Origin: Glaciimonas immobilis
GTDB taxonomy: Bacteria > Pseudomonadota > Gammaproteobacteria > Burkholderiales > Burkholderiaceae_D
Length of the DNA: 64,000 nucleotides
Reading direction: 5' to 3'
NCBI RefSeq assembly: GCF_011947285.1
Contig: NZ_JAAOZT010000009.1
Location: forward strand, 310,001-374,000
The notes under the pieces are model-generated. The model was not told the DNA's origin and made no database searches. It saw only the letters and a program-made list of their open reading frames with translations. This document shows positions 46,298-55,766 of the stretch, piece after piece (the first letter of the stretch is position 1; the number at the start of each line of letters is the position of its first letter). A program made the translations under genes and the position numbers.

Positions 46298-47773
46298 ATG
46301 CCAATTTCTCCTCCTCCCGGTAGCCATTCCGGAACTGCTACGGCAGGACCCGCGAATGTCACAGCTCTAGAAAAAACGGAATTAGCCAAGACTGTCGTTA
46401 TGGCTAAAAGCACCGCCGAGTCAATCCCGGTTCAACCAGTTCTGGACTATCGAGACCCGAACCAAATTCAAAAGCCGAGCGGGCGGGAATCAGCGTTGCT
46501 ACAGATACGATCTGACATTGCGTCTGATGACGGCGATCCACAACAAAATAGCCGCGCGATTGCCGCTTCAGTCGCTGCGGTGATCAACAGAGATTCGCCG
46601 ACAACTTCGCAAGATGCAAAGATTTTCCGCTCCTCTGAATCTCCAGGTATGGATACTCTCTTACCAGTGCAGAAAATGACAGCAGAGGGCTTAACAGCAC
46701 TCTACGAAGAGATGGGGGATAGTTTTGCTCGCGGGGTCAGCTTGCAACGAAATGTCTGGAACTTTGTGCGCCACAAAGCAGCGGCGACAAACCAATCTAT
46801 TGCCACTATTGCAGCATGGCTTTCTGATGCAGTTTTCCACACAATAGTAAAAAAACCAAGCCATCTAAAGAATTCATCCGAGTCCTTATGTTTTGAGATA
46901 CTGCGGGGTATTATTCTTATGGAGGAAAAAGAAGTCTCTTTAACGCAAGCTTGCCGGGGCGTTCCTGCTTATTGCGACATTCCACAAAAAAATTATTGGC
47001 GTCTGATTACTGACAGCAATCACATCACAATTGATGACTCCGGTAAAGTTGATGGGGAGAATGCATCAGGATGTATGGGGGGATTGTTAGGCGGGTTAGC
47101 CTACATGCTTGAAACACAGCATGAAAAACTTAGTAGTCATTTACTTGAAGAATTCCATGATCACAGTATCGACGGCGTTGTCGATAAAAGACGGGCTTCC
47201 CGTTATGAAATTTTTACTAAGCCCACACCCAAGAAATACACCTGTTTTTTTAACAAAGGATATCGCGACGGTAGTGTCGACTATAAGATTTATAAGACGA
47301 CGGAGGCGGGACAGGCAGAGTGGAAGGCGTTGGGAATTGCGTTGGAATTCAACGCAGAGAAAAAATTCTATATACCAAAAGCTATAAAAAATAGCCCTGA
47401 AAATGATTTTTCAACTTCTGCAGGTATATATATTAGTCCGAAACTCAGAACGAGCCAGGAGTGTGCAGAGTTGGCTCAAAAATTTATTGATGACTATCAC
47501 CAGGATATTCAAACGGCAAGTGGCGATATAGGAAAAATAGAAACAGTTATCGCCAAACTTTGCATCAGTCTCGCAAGGCATCACCTTTTCAATGAGGGCA
47601 ATACTTATATGATTGCCTCTCTCGTCATGAACAAGCTCAGACAACAAAACGGTCTTCCTCTAACGCTTCTTAGCGATCCACATATTCTGGAGGGTTATGG
47701 ATGCGAAGAAGTAGCTCAGAATATGCGAGACGGGGTCCCCAGGTTTAACCAGTTAAAAGTCCCACTTGGTTAA
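46298..47773 (+). CDS. Candidate effector with degenerate Fic motif
   Basis: 491 residues. The N-terminal 130 are Ser/Pro/Thr/Ala-rich and disordered-looking, with no signal peptide. Near the C-terminus (425-470) a Fic-like helix pair appears: LARHHLFNEGNTYMIASLVM then NKLRQQNGLPLTLLSDPHIL. His429, Phe431, Glu433, Gly434 and Asn435 fit the H.F.(D/E)GN core, but the following Gly-Arg and the second Arg of HPFx(D/E)GNGRxxR are replaced (Thr436, Tyr437, Ala440). Fic enzymes transfer AMP or other phosphates to host or self proteins; this one may be inactive or use a different chemistry. No antitoxin helix gene is adjacent. No clear Shine-Dalgarno before the ATG. Precedes the giant gene by 0.6 kb. 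Confidence 0.6.
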   Translation: MPISPPPGSHSGTATAGPANVTALEKTELAKTVVMAKSTAESIPVQPVLDYRDPNQIQKPSGRESALLQIRSDIASDDGDPQQNSRAIAASVAAVINRDSPTTSQDAKIFRSSESPGMDTLLPVQKMTAEGLTALYEEMGDSFARGVSLQRNVWNFVRHKAAATNQSIATIAAWLSDAVFHTIVKKPSHLKNSSESLCFEILRGIILMEEKEVSLTQACRGVPAYCDIPQKNYWRLITDSNHITIDDSGKVDGENASGCMGGLLGGLAYMLETQHEKLSSHLLEEFHDHSIDGVVDKRRASRYEIFTKPTPKKYTCFFNKGYRDGSVDYKIYKTTEAGQAEWKALGIALEFNAEKKFYIPKAIKNSPENDFSTSAGIYISPKLRTSQECAELAQKFIDDYHQDIQTASGDIGKIETVIAKLCISLARHHLFNEGNTYMIASLVMNKLRQQNGLPLTLLSDPHILEGYGCEEVAQNMRDGVPRFNQLKVPLG

Positions 47774-48370
47774 GAACACGCTTAAGTGGCGCAATCCATA
47801 TACAGCGTTTTGATGCTCACCGTGATTGCGACGCGATCTCTTGATGAACAGCGATTTGGATACATAGATAAAGTGGCAGCGGCCGATTCCTGCGTATATT
47901 TCTGCTCACGTTCTCATAAATCCAGACGTTGTATTGTCGACAGATAGCCAAGCGCCTGGCTGGTTACGAACAATAACGTAAATCGGTTGTTTTGGTAAGA
48001 AATCGTCTGGGCTCAAATAAGAGCGAAGAGGCAGGGTGATCAACAAATCATCTTTTTTACGAATATTAAATACAGTCAAAAAAAGTTATTTTTCGTCTGT
48101 GTCCTAATGTAAATGGGCACTTCTTTAATTCCAGTCCCATTTTTTCGCATAACGGTCAGGCATATACTTGAGTTAAATCTTATAAAATAATTAGGCTTTG
48201 CGCTTGCACCCCGCCATACGCTAGCGTGCGTAGGGGCATTTTCAAGAAAAAATATATTATGCTATGTAATTGGGCTACTTGTGGGGATATTAGTTCAGCC
48301 GGAATGAGGCTTAGTTACTTCAAAATCACGCGGGTCTGCCTAATTCCTCCCATACTGCAAGGGTTCGATA
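47774..48370. other. Gap upstream of the first giant gene
   Basis: 597 AT-rich bases, presumed promoter region. A hairpin, CCCC....TACGC (48209-48221) with GCGTA-GGGG (48228-48236), lies 135 bases before the TTG start. No recognised gene. Confidence 0.45.
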
Positions 48371-51300
48371 TTGCCTATTAATCTGCCCCCCGCACTCGCC
48401 TCTGGCGAATCGTTAGTAAATCCGTTTGCGTTGGGAGCGTCCGCTCCGAGAAATTTCAGCAGCAGTCTCACATCTGCCAGCAATTCTGCCTTGCGATTTG
48501 AGGATGGTCCAAGTCCTATTCCATCGGTAGCGCCTTATTTTCCTTCGTCCGCAATAGGGGAATTGCGGACAATCCCGGCCGGCTCGGGATTGTCGGCGCC
48601 AGCTGGCCCTAGTCAAGCCGTGGCACGCTCCGCACCATTAAGATTGGAATGTCATTTTTCCGATTGGGGTTCAGAACCATGCGCATTGAAAGCGTCACTG
48701 AAAAAAGCGCACCCCGAGATGGATGGAAATGAAAAATTTACCGGGCTCGTCAGCAATTATTCCCAAGCGCTATCGTCTTCAAAAATCGCCATCGATGCTG
48801 CCTATTTCGCCAGTCACGATGCGTTGCAAGCCGCGATGGGACTGGGCACTCTGGAAAATTCGGCACGCGCTGCCGCACGTACCATTGCCGCGACGCAGGA
48901 TAGCAGTGGCGCTATCGGTCCGCGGGTGTATGAGGTAATCGACAGTCTGCAGCATCAGATAGCAGTGCAACGGCAGGTAATCGAGGGGCTTGAGACTGAT
49001 CTTGCGCGATCCCGCTCGGCTATTTTCGAAACCCCCCGGCCCTCAAAGATCAGCAGCTTTTTTATGAGAAACTTAAGTGTGGATCAGGAAAAATTCCTGA
49101 AATGGGAAGGCAAGGAACACGCCAGAAAATTAAGTTTGAAGGATGCCCAGCATGCTAACAATGCGCTGATGCTGAACTTAAATGGCGCTCAAAAAGCCCT
49201 GGAAAATTCCCGACAATTTTTGCACCGGACCTTGGCCACCCATTTCCCTTTGTACACGATGCTTGAACGCGCCCATGCCGCATGCGAACAGGGCGACTTG
49301 AGTGCTTATGCAGCGCTTATGAGTGCCGGTGAAAGCGCTTATCCTGTCTATTTTCGTGAGGCCATTGCCCCCCATTTTAAACGTAGAAGTGGGGGTTTGA
49401 TCACGGAGTATTCTAGAAGCAATTGCGCTACGGCGTTAAAAGAAATCAATACCTTGCTAAAAAAAACATGGGAGAGCGCTAGCAACTCCTATGCGATGGC
49501 TGTCACCGCGGCCCATCTGGCCGAGGGTGTAGAATTCAGTCAATGGAACAAGGCGCAGTCGCAATGGGAAGATGAAAAGCGCGATTATAACTACCAGATG
49601 GGGCTGTACGATAAGGCCGTTAGCAACGAGCGGATGGGTGAGCTTGTCGCGACTTGCTTGTCGTTGATCAACTTCGCTGCCGCGGTGTATGAAATACATC
49701 GTTATCAGGGGCACTACGTTGCACATTTCGCTTACACGTTAAAAAAAGACGTAACAGTAACGACTCACAGCGACCAGTTGGGAATCGCGGGCAAAAATCA
49801 GAAAGACGTTAAGGCAAATGCGGACGAGTACCTGGTCAATAATAGCAAGCAGACAGAAGAAAAATTCTGGGTAACGAGTCCACTTTTTGACACCGTCACT
49901 GAGGCGCAGACGTGGTTGGAGAACACTAGCATTACACCTGGCGATAGTCTGATACTGAACCGATCGTTTGGGGATACGATCATAAAAGTAGAACAAACAG
50001 CCCATGCTGATACTGCCCGAATAGATTGCATTGCTAAAGGAAAAATGCCTCCCGGAGGGATCAGCAGGGAGGCGCTGCGGGAGCTGGGGCCGCAGCCAGG
50101 AGGGCTGGAGGCGCGGTACTCCGAGATGATCAAAGTACGAGGTGAAGCACGCAGAGCGCAGCAACGGCCTTTGGTGGAGCCATTTTCAATCATGCCCGCT
50201 GGGGTTGATACCCCGAGCGGGGTCTCTTCTGCGCCGTCACTGGACCCCCGCAGTTTACCGACCGCCTTAGCAGGTGCTCAGCGCGTACCTTCTGTGCCGT
50301 TCGTCGGTCCCCACAATCCTGCTGCTATAAGTATAAGTGCCCGGAGCGTTACTGCGCAGGCGACTGGGCTGAGAATGTCCCCCGCGCCGAGCGCCGCCCA
50401 TCAAAGCATTAGTTTTCCAGAAACACCCAGGGTCCAGATAGATTCGGTACTGCCTCAAATCAGCGACGTTGGTCGACTACAACCTTCGTCTGCCCTTTTT
50501 CCAGCCATCAACAGTCACGTTGAGAAGTTGCCGCCCGTAGCGACCATGGGTATTGACCACCAGAGGCGGCATAAGCTGGCCGACGCTAAAAGTAAATTTT
50601 TTGAAGATGTTGGAAAAGGGGTGGCTTCGTCCCCAGAGAGCCCAATGATCCACAATCATCAGGCGTTGCCTTTGCCGGTTCAGGCTCCGGCTATTTCCAG
50701 TGCTGGCCTGAAAGCCGCGCTTGAACTCGTCGATCATGACGGCAGCGGAGAAGCGTTATCGCTATCAGGACTAATTGCATCGTTACCCGCTCCCCGTGAC
50801 GACGTTCTGGGGGGAAGAAGACAGACCATGATTGTTCAGCTTTCCAATAGCAGCCCAAATGCACCTCAGGAAAACACGCAGGCAATAGCGCCAACATCTC
50901 TTTCGGAGGCGGCCGTGGCAGAGGCCATATTTCAGGCGGCCTATCCCGGGACGCATAACATGATAGAAACCTTGCGCGGTTCTACCGGATTGATAAGCGC
51001 TGACACCCATCATATAAGGGCTCTCATTTCTCGGTTGCCACAATTTTTGGGAAATGGAATATTAATTTTTCTCAGGAGTGACAATAGTGTTTTTGAGATG
51101 TACACCGAGAAAGGAGAAATCCCTGTTGGGGGTGTACCAACCGGTGTGCCACATTTCGTCATCCGGCAAAATATGACTAACGGTCACTATAGCGTTATCG
51201 TCGGTAGCAACAGAGAAATGGCGCGAACAGAGCATGGCTACTTCATCAGCGGCGGAACGGTGCGGGACATCCCGCCGAGCGCACATAGTCTGATGCAGGC

Positions 51301-54300
51301 TGCGAACTTAGCACGAACAGGAAAGATGTTAAGTATCGACCAGGCAATCGCATGCAATGGCGGGTTAATCGCTTACGCCATTAATAATGCGCGTGCCATT
51401 GAAGATATCATTGCGGAAAACACCGTAATAGCCGGGGCACGCGAGCAAGCCAGGGCTAATGCCCTTGCCGCCTATAGGGCAGAGGTTTATCAGGCCAGGC
51501 CAGAGCAAGTCAATATGATGCGCACAACCGTTGGCGCTACGCAATTGTCTGATGCTGGCTCCCGGCCGCTTGCCACGGATACTAGGGTAACTTCTTCTGC
51601 GCCTTCAGCAGATAATTTCGTCCTTTCTTTGCTTTCGTCAGCGGAGCGCAAGCGCAAGTCTGCTGCGTCACAGAAAGTTCCGGCGGGAAAAAGAGCGCTT
51701 AAAGAAATACCCGCAGAGTTTCAAGAGTGGTTCGACAAGCAAATTCCACGCGACCTTACGGGAGATGAAATTAATTGGGGGCCATATATCGTACGGTTGA
51801 GAGCATCACTTAGCTATCCTAAGGGCCTTAATCGCAGCATGTTAGCAAGGATACTCAAGACCGATAAGTCGAATGTGTACAGACATTTCGCGGAATTCGA
51901 TGTCACCCTTTCGGAACAGGTGTGGTTTGACGATCAGGATCCGCAGCGACAAGCTGAATCACAGCCCGATTTTGTTCTCAGGCTATGGCTTGACAGTCCG
52001 ATCTCAATGTCCCAGGCGAAACTTGCATTCTTAGCAAAGGTTAGCCCCAGCCTGGTGTCTCTCGTGGTGAACAAGTCGAAGGGTGATTACAACGTCTGGT
52101 TACAACGAAATTTAAGGGGTGCGCTGGAGGACGTTGATGATGCCGAGATTCAACGATTGTGGTTTCTGTGGAGCCGTCCGTGGTACATGCGTCCATCGGA
52201 GCTTGCGGAGCTACTCCACCGTCCGGTAGGAGATATTTACTTCGCTATGGGGTATGTCACGGCTAAGCAGAAAGCTTGGTACGCTGCCCAAACCCGGATT
52301 GACCAAGCTGATGTTAAATGGTTGTGGAAACACCGCCCAATGGATGACAAAAATTTTAAATACACCACTTTAGCGGGGTTAATGCGGCGACCACCGGAGA
52401 GCATAAAAACCGCGTTAAGGGCAACGAAATACACACCTGAAATTGTCGATTTATCCTCCTCTTCCTCTTCTTTTTCCTCTTCTGAAGGGCCGCTGGTGAG
52501 CGGACCGGCCATGGCTATATCGGCGACGATCGCCCAACCATACACGCTGTTCGAAAACGCTCAACCACTTGCGCCTTCTGCGCCGCCCCAGGCTATGGTC
52601 AATCCTGCGACACGCCGCATGATAGAGACTTTGCTTAATCCTACGGGATGGGCCAGTGCTGAGGCTGCCTATGTACCAAGACTCATTTCCCAGTTGCCGG
52701 ATTTTCTGGGAGATGGAGTACTGATCATGATCATGAATGACAATAGAGTAATTGAGGCTATCGGCGCGGCCGGGGGTCTCAATTTGGAACAGGTGCCGGA
52801 CCATGTCCCGCATTATGTCATCCGCCAGAATGCGGAGCAGAACCACTACAGCGTCATCCTCGATCACAACAACACACTAGCGAGAACAGATGATGGCTAT
52901 TTCGTCACCGGCGGAACGGCGCATGTGATCTCTGATCTGGGATATTGTCTGCCGCATGCAGCTCTCTCCGCCACTTTAAACAGGGTCGCAACCAGTGATG
53001 AGCTGGATCATTTCAGGGCAAGGCTGGCTAATTTTGCAGAGCAAAATGCGGAAAATCTTGAGCCCTTAGTTGACGACGTTACTCGTAACTACATAATAGC
53101 CGACGCCATTGCCACCAGGGAGGCTATGGAAGAGCAGGCCAAAGCGCTGGCAGCATACGAGACGCAGGCGCATCCTGAGATGGCAGATCAACCAAACCGA
53201 AATCGGCTTGCCGTTGGCCGGCCAACTTCGTCAGGAGTTAGCCACCTAGCGTCTACCAGGGCGACGGCAACTTCTTTGGTGGCAGGAGAACAACAGTCCG
53301 GGGACACTCTCGTTATACCCAACAGGCGGGGCAGATATCTGCCGTCAACTCAGGACGCATTGGGCAAACTGGTGCGCAAAGGTGTACCCGAACCTGTCAT
53401 GACCTGGTTCAATAAGGAGGATAAACGGGACATGTCGGGCGCGGATAAATTGTTGGGACGGTATATCAGGCGCTTGAGGTTGTCACCTCACTATCTTGCC
53501 GCGACTACCCCATATTTGTTGGCACGATTAATTGGAACCGAGACCCATGTTATATGCACAGCTCTGTTGTATTTTGATGTTTTGCCCTCGCAGCACAGTT
53601 GGTTTGCAAGGCAGGATGTGCGCAAGCCCGAAGAAACGCTACCCCAGTACATCCGGCAGCTGTGGACCAACCGCCCTGTGGGCGACGTATGCTTTACCGA
53701 GGCAACAGTGGCAGGATTATTAGGTATCCCAACGCTTCAGGTCGTCAATGCGCTGACACTACCGGACCGGCCGTTATATTTAGAACAGTGGTATAGCATG
53801 CAGTTGGGGATGAGCGAAAACTCCGAGAGAGCATTTATTCTCCGATCATGGAGAGATCGCCCTGAAAATTTTGCTCAGTGGCATCTTAATCGTAAAAATT
53901 CTAGTGCCAACTATAGCGATATGAGCATTCGTTCTCCGGTCCGTTCCGTACCGGGCCTTCTCGATTTGGATGGGCTTGAGCCGGAGTATCTGGATGTAGA
54001 GGGTCTCGATTTGGATGGGCTTGAGCCGGAGTATCTTGATGTAGAGGGTCTCGATTTGAATGGGCTTGAGCCGGAGTATTTTGATGTGGAGTCTTTTGCT
54101 CCAGACGATAACGAACTCAACGAGATCGCGATGAATTATCTCGCTTTGAACGAACTCGCACCAGAATACCTTGACCTGGAAGATCTCAATCTGGAAAATT
54201 TTGATCTCGAGAATGTCGCGTTGAGCGATCTCGTTGCAGCCCCTCTCGCTCTGGATCATATCGATCTGAACGAGCTTGATCTTGAACTTGAGCCTGGCGC

Positions 54301-55429
54301 TCTGGACGATCTTCATCTTGCCCGCGATCCAGAGGAGATCGCGCTCGACCAGATCGCTTTGACTTATCACGCTTTGAAGGATCTCAATGCGAATGCGCTC
54401 GCTCTGGAGCGTAGCGATCCGAACAATCTTGATGTGGATTTTGATCTTGACCCGGGCGCTCCGGACGAGCTTTCTCTAAATCGGGATGCAGACGAAATCG
54501 CTTTGAACGATCTCGCGTGCGATCTGGACGATTTTGCCGATTTGATAGGCGTGACAAGAACCGCTGTAAGAAAGGCGTTGGGACTGGACTTGGTGACGCC
54601 AATGCAGTGGGCGTGGTTCAAGGACCAGGATCCATTGGATTTAAGTAAGGAATCGCTACTTGAATACATACAAAGATTATCGGCGAGCAATCCTCCCAAC
54701 ATGTTGCGGATGGAACTCGCTAGTATGATTGGGGTTGCCCGCGGTGTAGTGGCTCGCGCCTTGAACAAGCCATCCGGCGATATCGCCACGTGGCTTGCCG
54801 AAAATAGAAATCCAGCGCTTCCACCGGGAGATCCTGCGGAAATTTTACGACTGTCGAAGTTGCCGAGCTACCCGAAGTCACTGCTCCCGTCTGGGTTCGC
54901 AAGGTTACTGGGCGTCCCCGTGAGAGAGGTCTGCGATGCCATTGCTGACCTGACTCCTGAGCAGCGAGCCTGGTACGATGCGCAACTACCGGAGCATAAG
55001 AACGACGTTATGGCTTTGTGGAACCGCCGTCCTAAGGACCAGCCGTACTTCAGTCGCTTTTCCCTGGCGGGCCTGATGGGGCGCCCACCAGAGAGTATAA
55101 GATCCGTGCTCAAGGCAAGAAAAATAGCGGACTCTTATATCCAGCCCAAACACAAGAAATGGTTTGAAGAACAAATCAATTGGGATCCCAGCAAGGAATT
55201 ACGTGCCATCTATCTCCACCGTATGTGGAATATGCGCGACGTTACGGATAAAACATTTAGTAAAAGTGTTTTGGCGAGATTGACCGGTATCAAGTATCAG
55301 GCAGTGATTGATGATCTGAGAAAACCCCCTCCGTCTGTCGCGCAACAGCAAAGAAGAAGCCTCTATCCGTCCGTCATAGCGAGGAATCGCGCGCAGCCTC
55401 CCTGCAGCGATCCCGGCAACAGCGATTAA
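48371..55429 (+). CDS. Giant modular candidate effector (2352 residues)
   Basis: TTG start with AAGGG 8 bases upstream. Layout by residue: 1-90 Ser/Pro-rich; about 90-600 helical region shared with the convergent giant; 605-855 Pro/Ser linker; 859-1020 His-module A (His939 in GHYSVIV); 1112-1360 HTH-like repeats; Ser run 1361-1373; 1413-1577 His-module B (His1492 in HYSVIL, Cys1526 in GYCLPHAA); 1672-1850 more HTH-like repeats; 1863-2053 acidic pentapeptide-like belt (LDLED, LNLEN, FDLEN); 2056-2322 HTH-like repeats (for example LARLIGTE, LAGLMGRPPESI). Each repeat follows LA.L.......V..AL with W/F-rich spacers and RLW..RP. No signal peptide or membrane helix. I recognise no named family for the whole; a host-directed secreted protein is the inference. 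Confidence 0.75.
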   Translation: MPINLPPALASGESLVNPFALGASAPRNFSSSLTSASNSALRFEDGPSPIPSVAPYFPSSAIGELRTIPAGSGLSAPAGPSQAVARSAPLRLECHFSDWGSEPCALKASLKKAHPEMDGNEKFTGLVSNYSQALSSSKIAIDAAYFASHDALQAAMGLGTLENSARAAARTIAATQDSSGAIGPRVYEVIDSLQHQIAVQRQVIEGLETDLARSRSAIFETPRPSKISSFFMRNLSVDQEKFLKWEGKEHARKLSLKDAQHANNALMLNLNGAQKALENSRQFLHRTLATHFPLYTMLERAHAACEQGDLSAYAALMSAGESAYPVYFREAIAPHFKRRSGGLITEYSRSNCATALKEINTLLKKTWESASNSYAMAVTAAHLAEGVEFSQWNKAQSQWEDEKRDYNYQMGLYDKAVSNERMGELVATCLSLINFAAAVYEIHRYQGHYVAHFAYTLKKDVTVTTHSDQLGIAGKNQKDVKANADEYLVNNSKQTEEKFWVTSPLFDTVTEAQTWLENTSITPGDSLILNRSFGDTIIKVEQTAHADTARIDCIAKGKMPPGGISREALRELGPQPGGLEARYSEMIKVRGEARRAQQRPLVEPFSIMPAGVDTPSGVSSAPSLDPRSLPTALAGAQRVPSVPFVGPHNPAAISISARSVTAQATGLRMSPAPSAAHQSISFPETPRVQIDSVLPQISDVGRLQPSSALFPAINSHVEKLPPVATMGIDHQRRHKLADAKSKFFEDVGKGVASSPESPMIHNHQALPLPVQAPAISSAGLKAALELVDHDGSGEALSLSGLIASLPAPRDDVLGGRRQTMIVQLSNSSPNAPQENTQAIAPTSLSEAAVAEAIFQAAYPGTHNMIETLRGSTGLISADTHHIRALISRLPQFLGNGILIFLRSDNSVFEMYTEKGEIPVGGVPTGVPHFVIRQNMTNGHYSVIVGSNREMARTEHGYFISGGTVRDIPPSAHSLMQAANLARTGKMLSIDQAIACNGGLIAYAINNARAIEDIIAENTVIAGAREQARANALAAYRAEVYQARPEQVNMMRTTVGATQLSDAGSRPLATDTRVTSSAPSADNFVLSLLSSAERKRKSAASQKVPAGKRALKEIPAEFQEWFDKQIPRDLTGDEINWGPYIVRLRASLSYPKGLNRSMLARILKTDKSNVYRHFAEFDVTLSEQVWFDDQDPQRQAESQPDFVLRLWLDSPISMSQAKLAFLAKVSPSLVSLVVNKSKGDYNVWLQRNLRGALEDVDDAEIQRLWFLWSRPWYMRPSELAELLHRPVGDIYFAMGYVTAKQKAWYAAQTRIDQADVKWLWKHRPMDDKNFKYTTLAGLMRRPPESIKTALRATKYTPEIVDLSSSSSSFSSSEGPLVSGPAMAISATIAQPYTLFENAQPLAPSAPPQAMVNPATRRMIETLLNPTGWASAEAAYVPRLISQLPDFLGDGVLIMIMNDNRVIEAIGAAGGLNLEQVPDHVPHYVIRQNAEQNHYSVILDHNNTLARTDDGYFVTGGTAHVISDLGYCLPHAALSATLNRVATSDELDHFRARLANFAEQNAENLEPLVDDVTRNYIIADAIATREAMEEQAKALAAYETQAHPEMADQPNRNRLAVGRPTSSGVSHLASTRATATSLVAGEQQSGDTLVIPNRRGRYLPSTQDALGKLVRKGVPEPVMTWFNKEDKRDMSGADKLLGRYIRRLRLSPHYLAATTPYLLARLIGTETHVICTALLYFDVLPSQHSWFARQDVRKPEETLPQYIRQLWTNRPVGDVCFTEATVAGLLGIPTLQVVNALTLPDRPLYLEQWYSMQLGMSENSERAFILRSWRDRPENFAQWHLNRKNSSANYSDMSIRSPVRSVPGLLDLDGLEPEYLDVEGLDLDGLEPEYLDVEGLDLNGLEPEYFDVESFAPDDNELNEIAMNYLALNELAPEYLDLEDLNLENFDLENVALSDLVAAPLALDHIDLNELDLELEPGALDDLHLARDPEEIALDQIALTYHALKDLNANALALERSDPNNLDVDFDLDPGAPDELSLNRDADEIALNDLACDLDDFADLIGVTRTAVRKALGLDLVTPMQWAWFKDQDPLDLSKESLLEYIQRLSASNPPNMLRMELASMIGVARGVVARALNKPSGDIATWLAENRNPALPPGDPAEILRLSKLPSYPKSLLPSGFARLLGVPVREVCDAIADLTPEQRAWYDAQLPEHKNDVMALWNRRPKDQPYFSRFSLAGLMGRPPESIRSVLKARKIADSYIQPKHKKWFEEQINWDPSKELRAIYLHRMWNMRDVTDKTFSKSVLARLTGIKYQAVIDDLRKPPPSVAQQQRRSLYPSVIARNRAQPPCSDPGNSD
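53960..54094 (+). repeat. Three 45-bp in-frame tandem repeats in the giant gene
   Basis: Units start at 53960, 54005 and 54050; the first two differ by about one base, the third by several. Each encodes 15 residues (LDLDGLEPEYLDVEG), that is three pentapeptide-like turns. Near identity indicates recent expansion; in-frame length change would extend the belt without disrupting the protein. Confidence 0.95.
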
Positions 55430-55766
55430 TAAATCCAACATCAGTCGCAGTCGGAGAATGCAACCGATTGCGCAATTCAAATTTTTCAATTCCACGCACA
55501 GGTCTTTGGACTATGGCCCAAAAAGACAGTTTTCGGCAAGTTGCATCCTGCGAGAATGTTTTTACAAAAGGCGATTAGTCACGACCAGACAGGCCCGATA
55601 AACCTGCTTTCTGAACGCCCTACATCCAAGATTTATTCGAATCTTGGTGTAGACCGCCTGCAATGAAAAAGTAAAAAAACCTTTAGCATTTTTGGAATTT
55701 TCTTGGATCGGATTGTGATGGCTGGTTAACAATGGAGGGCTAAACCATCGCATTCCGAATGCAGAA
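55430..55766. terminator. Intergenic region between convergent giants with hairpin
   Basis: 337 bases. CCAAGATT (55626-55633), loop TATTCG, AATCTTGG (55640-55647), extendable with ACA/TGT, is a strong dyad that could end transcripts from both sides, though the nearest A/T runs are 25-30 bases away. No gene. Confidence 0.5.

Noticed and set aside
48342-48366. TTCC-N16-TTCG resembling a hrpII box before the first giant gene
   Set aside because: One mismatch and only a few bases before the start codon, too close to act as a promoter element; probably chance.
53846-54370. 174-codon minus-strand ORF inside the giant gene
   Set aside because: Mirror image of the pentapeptide-coding repeats; low-complexity shadow frame.
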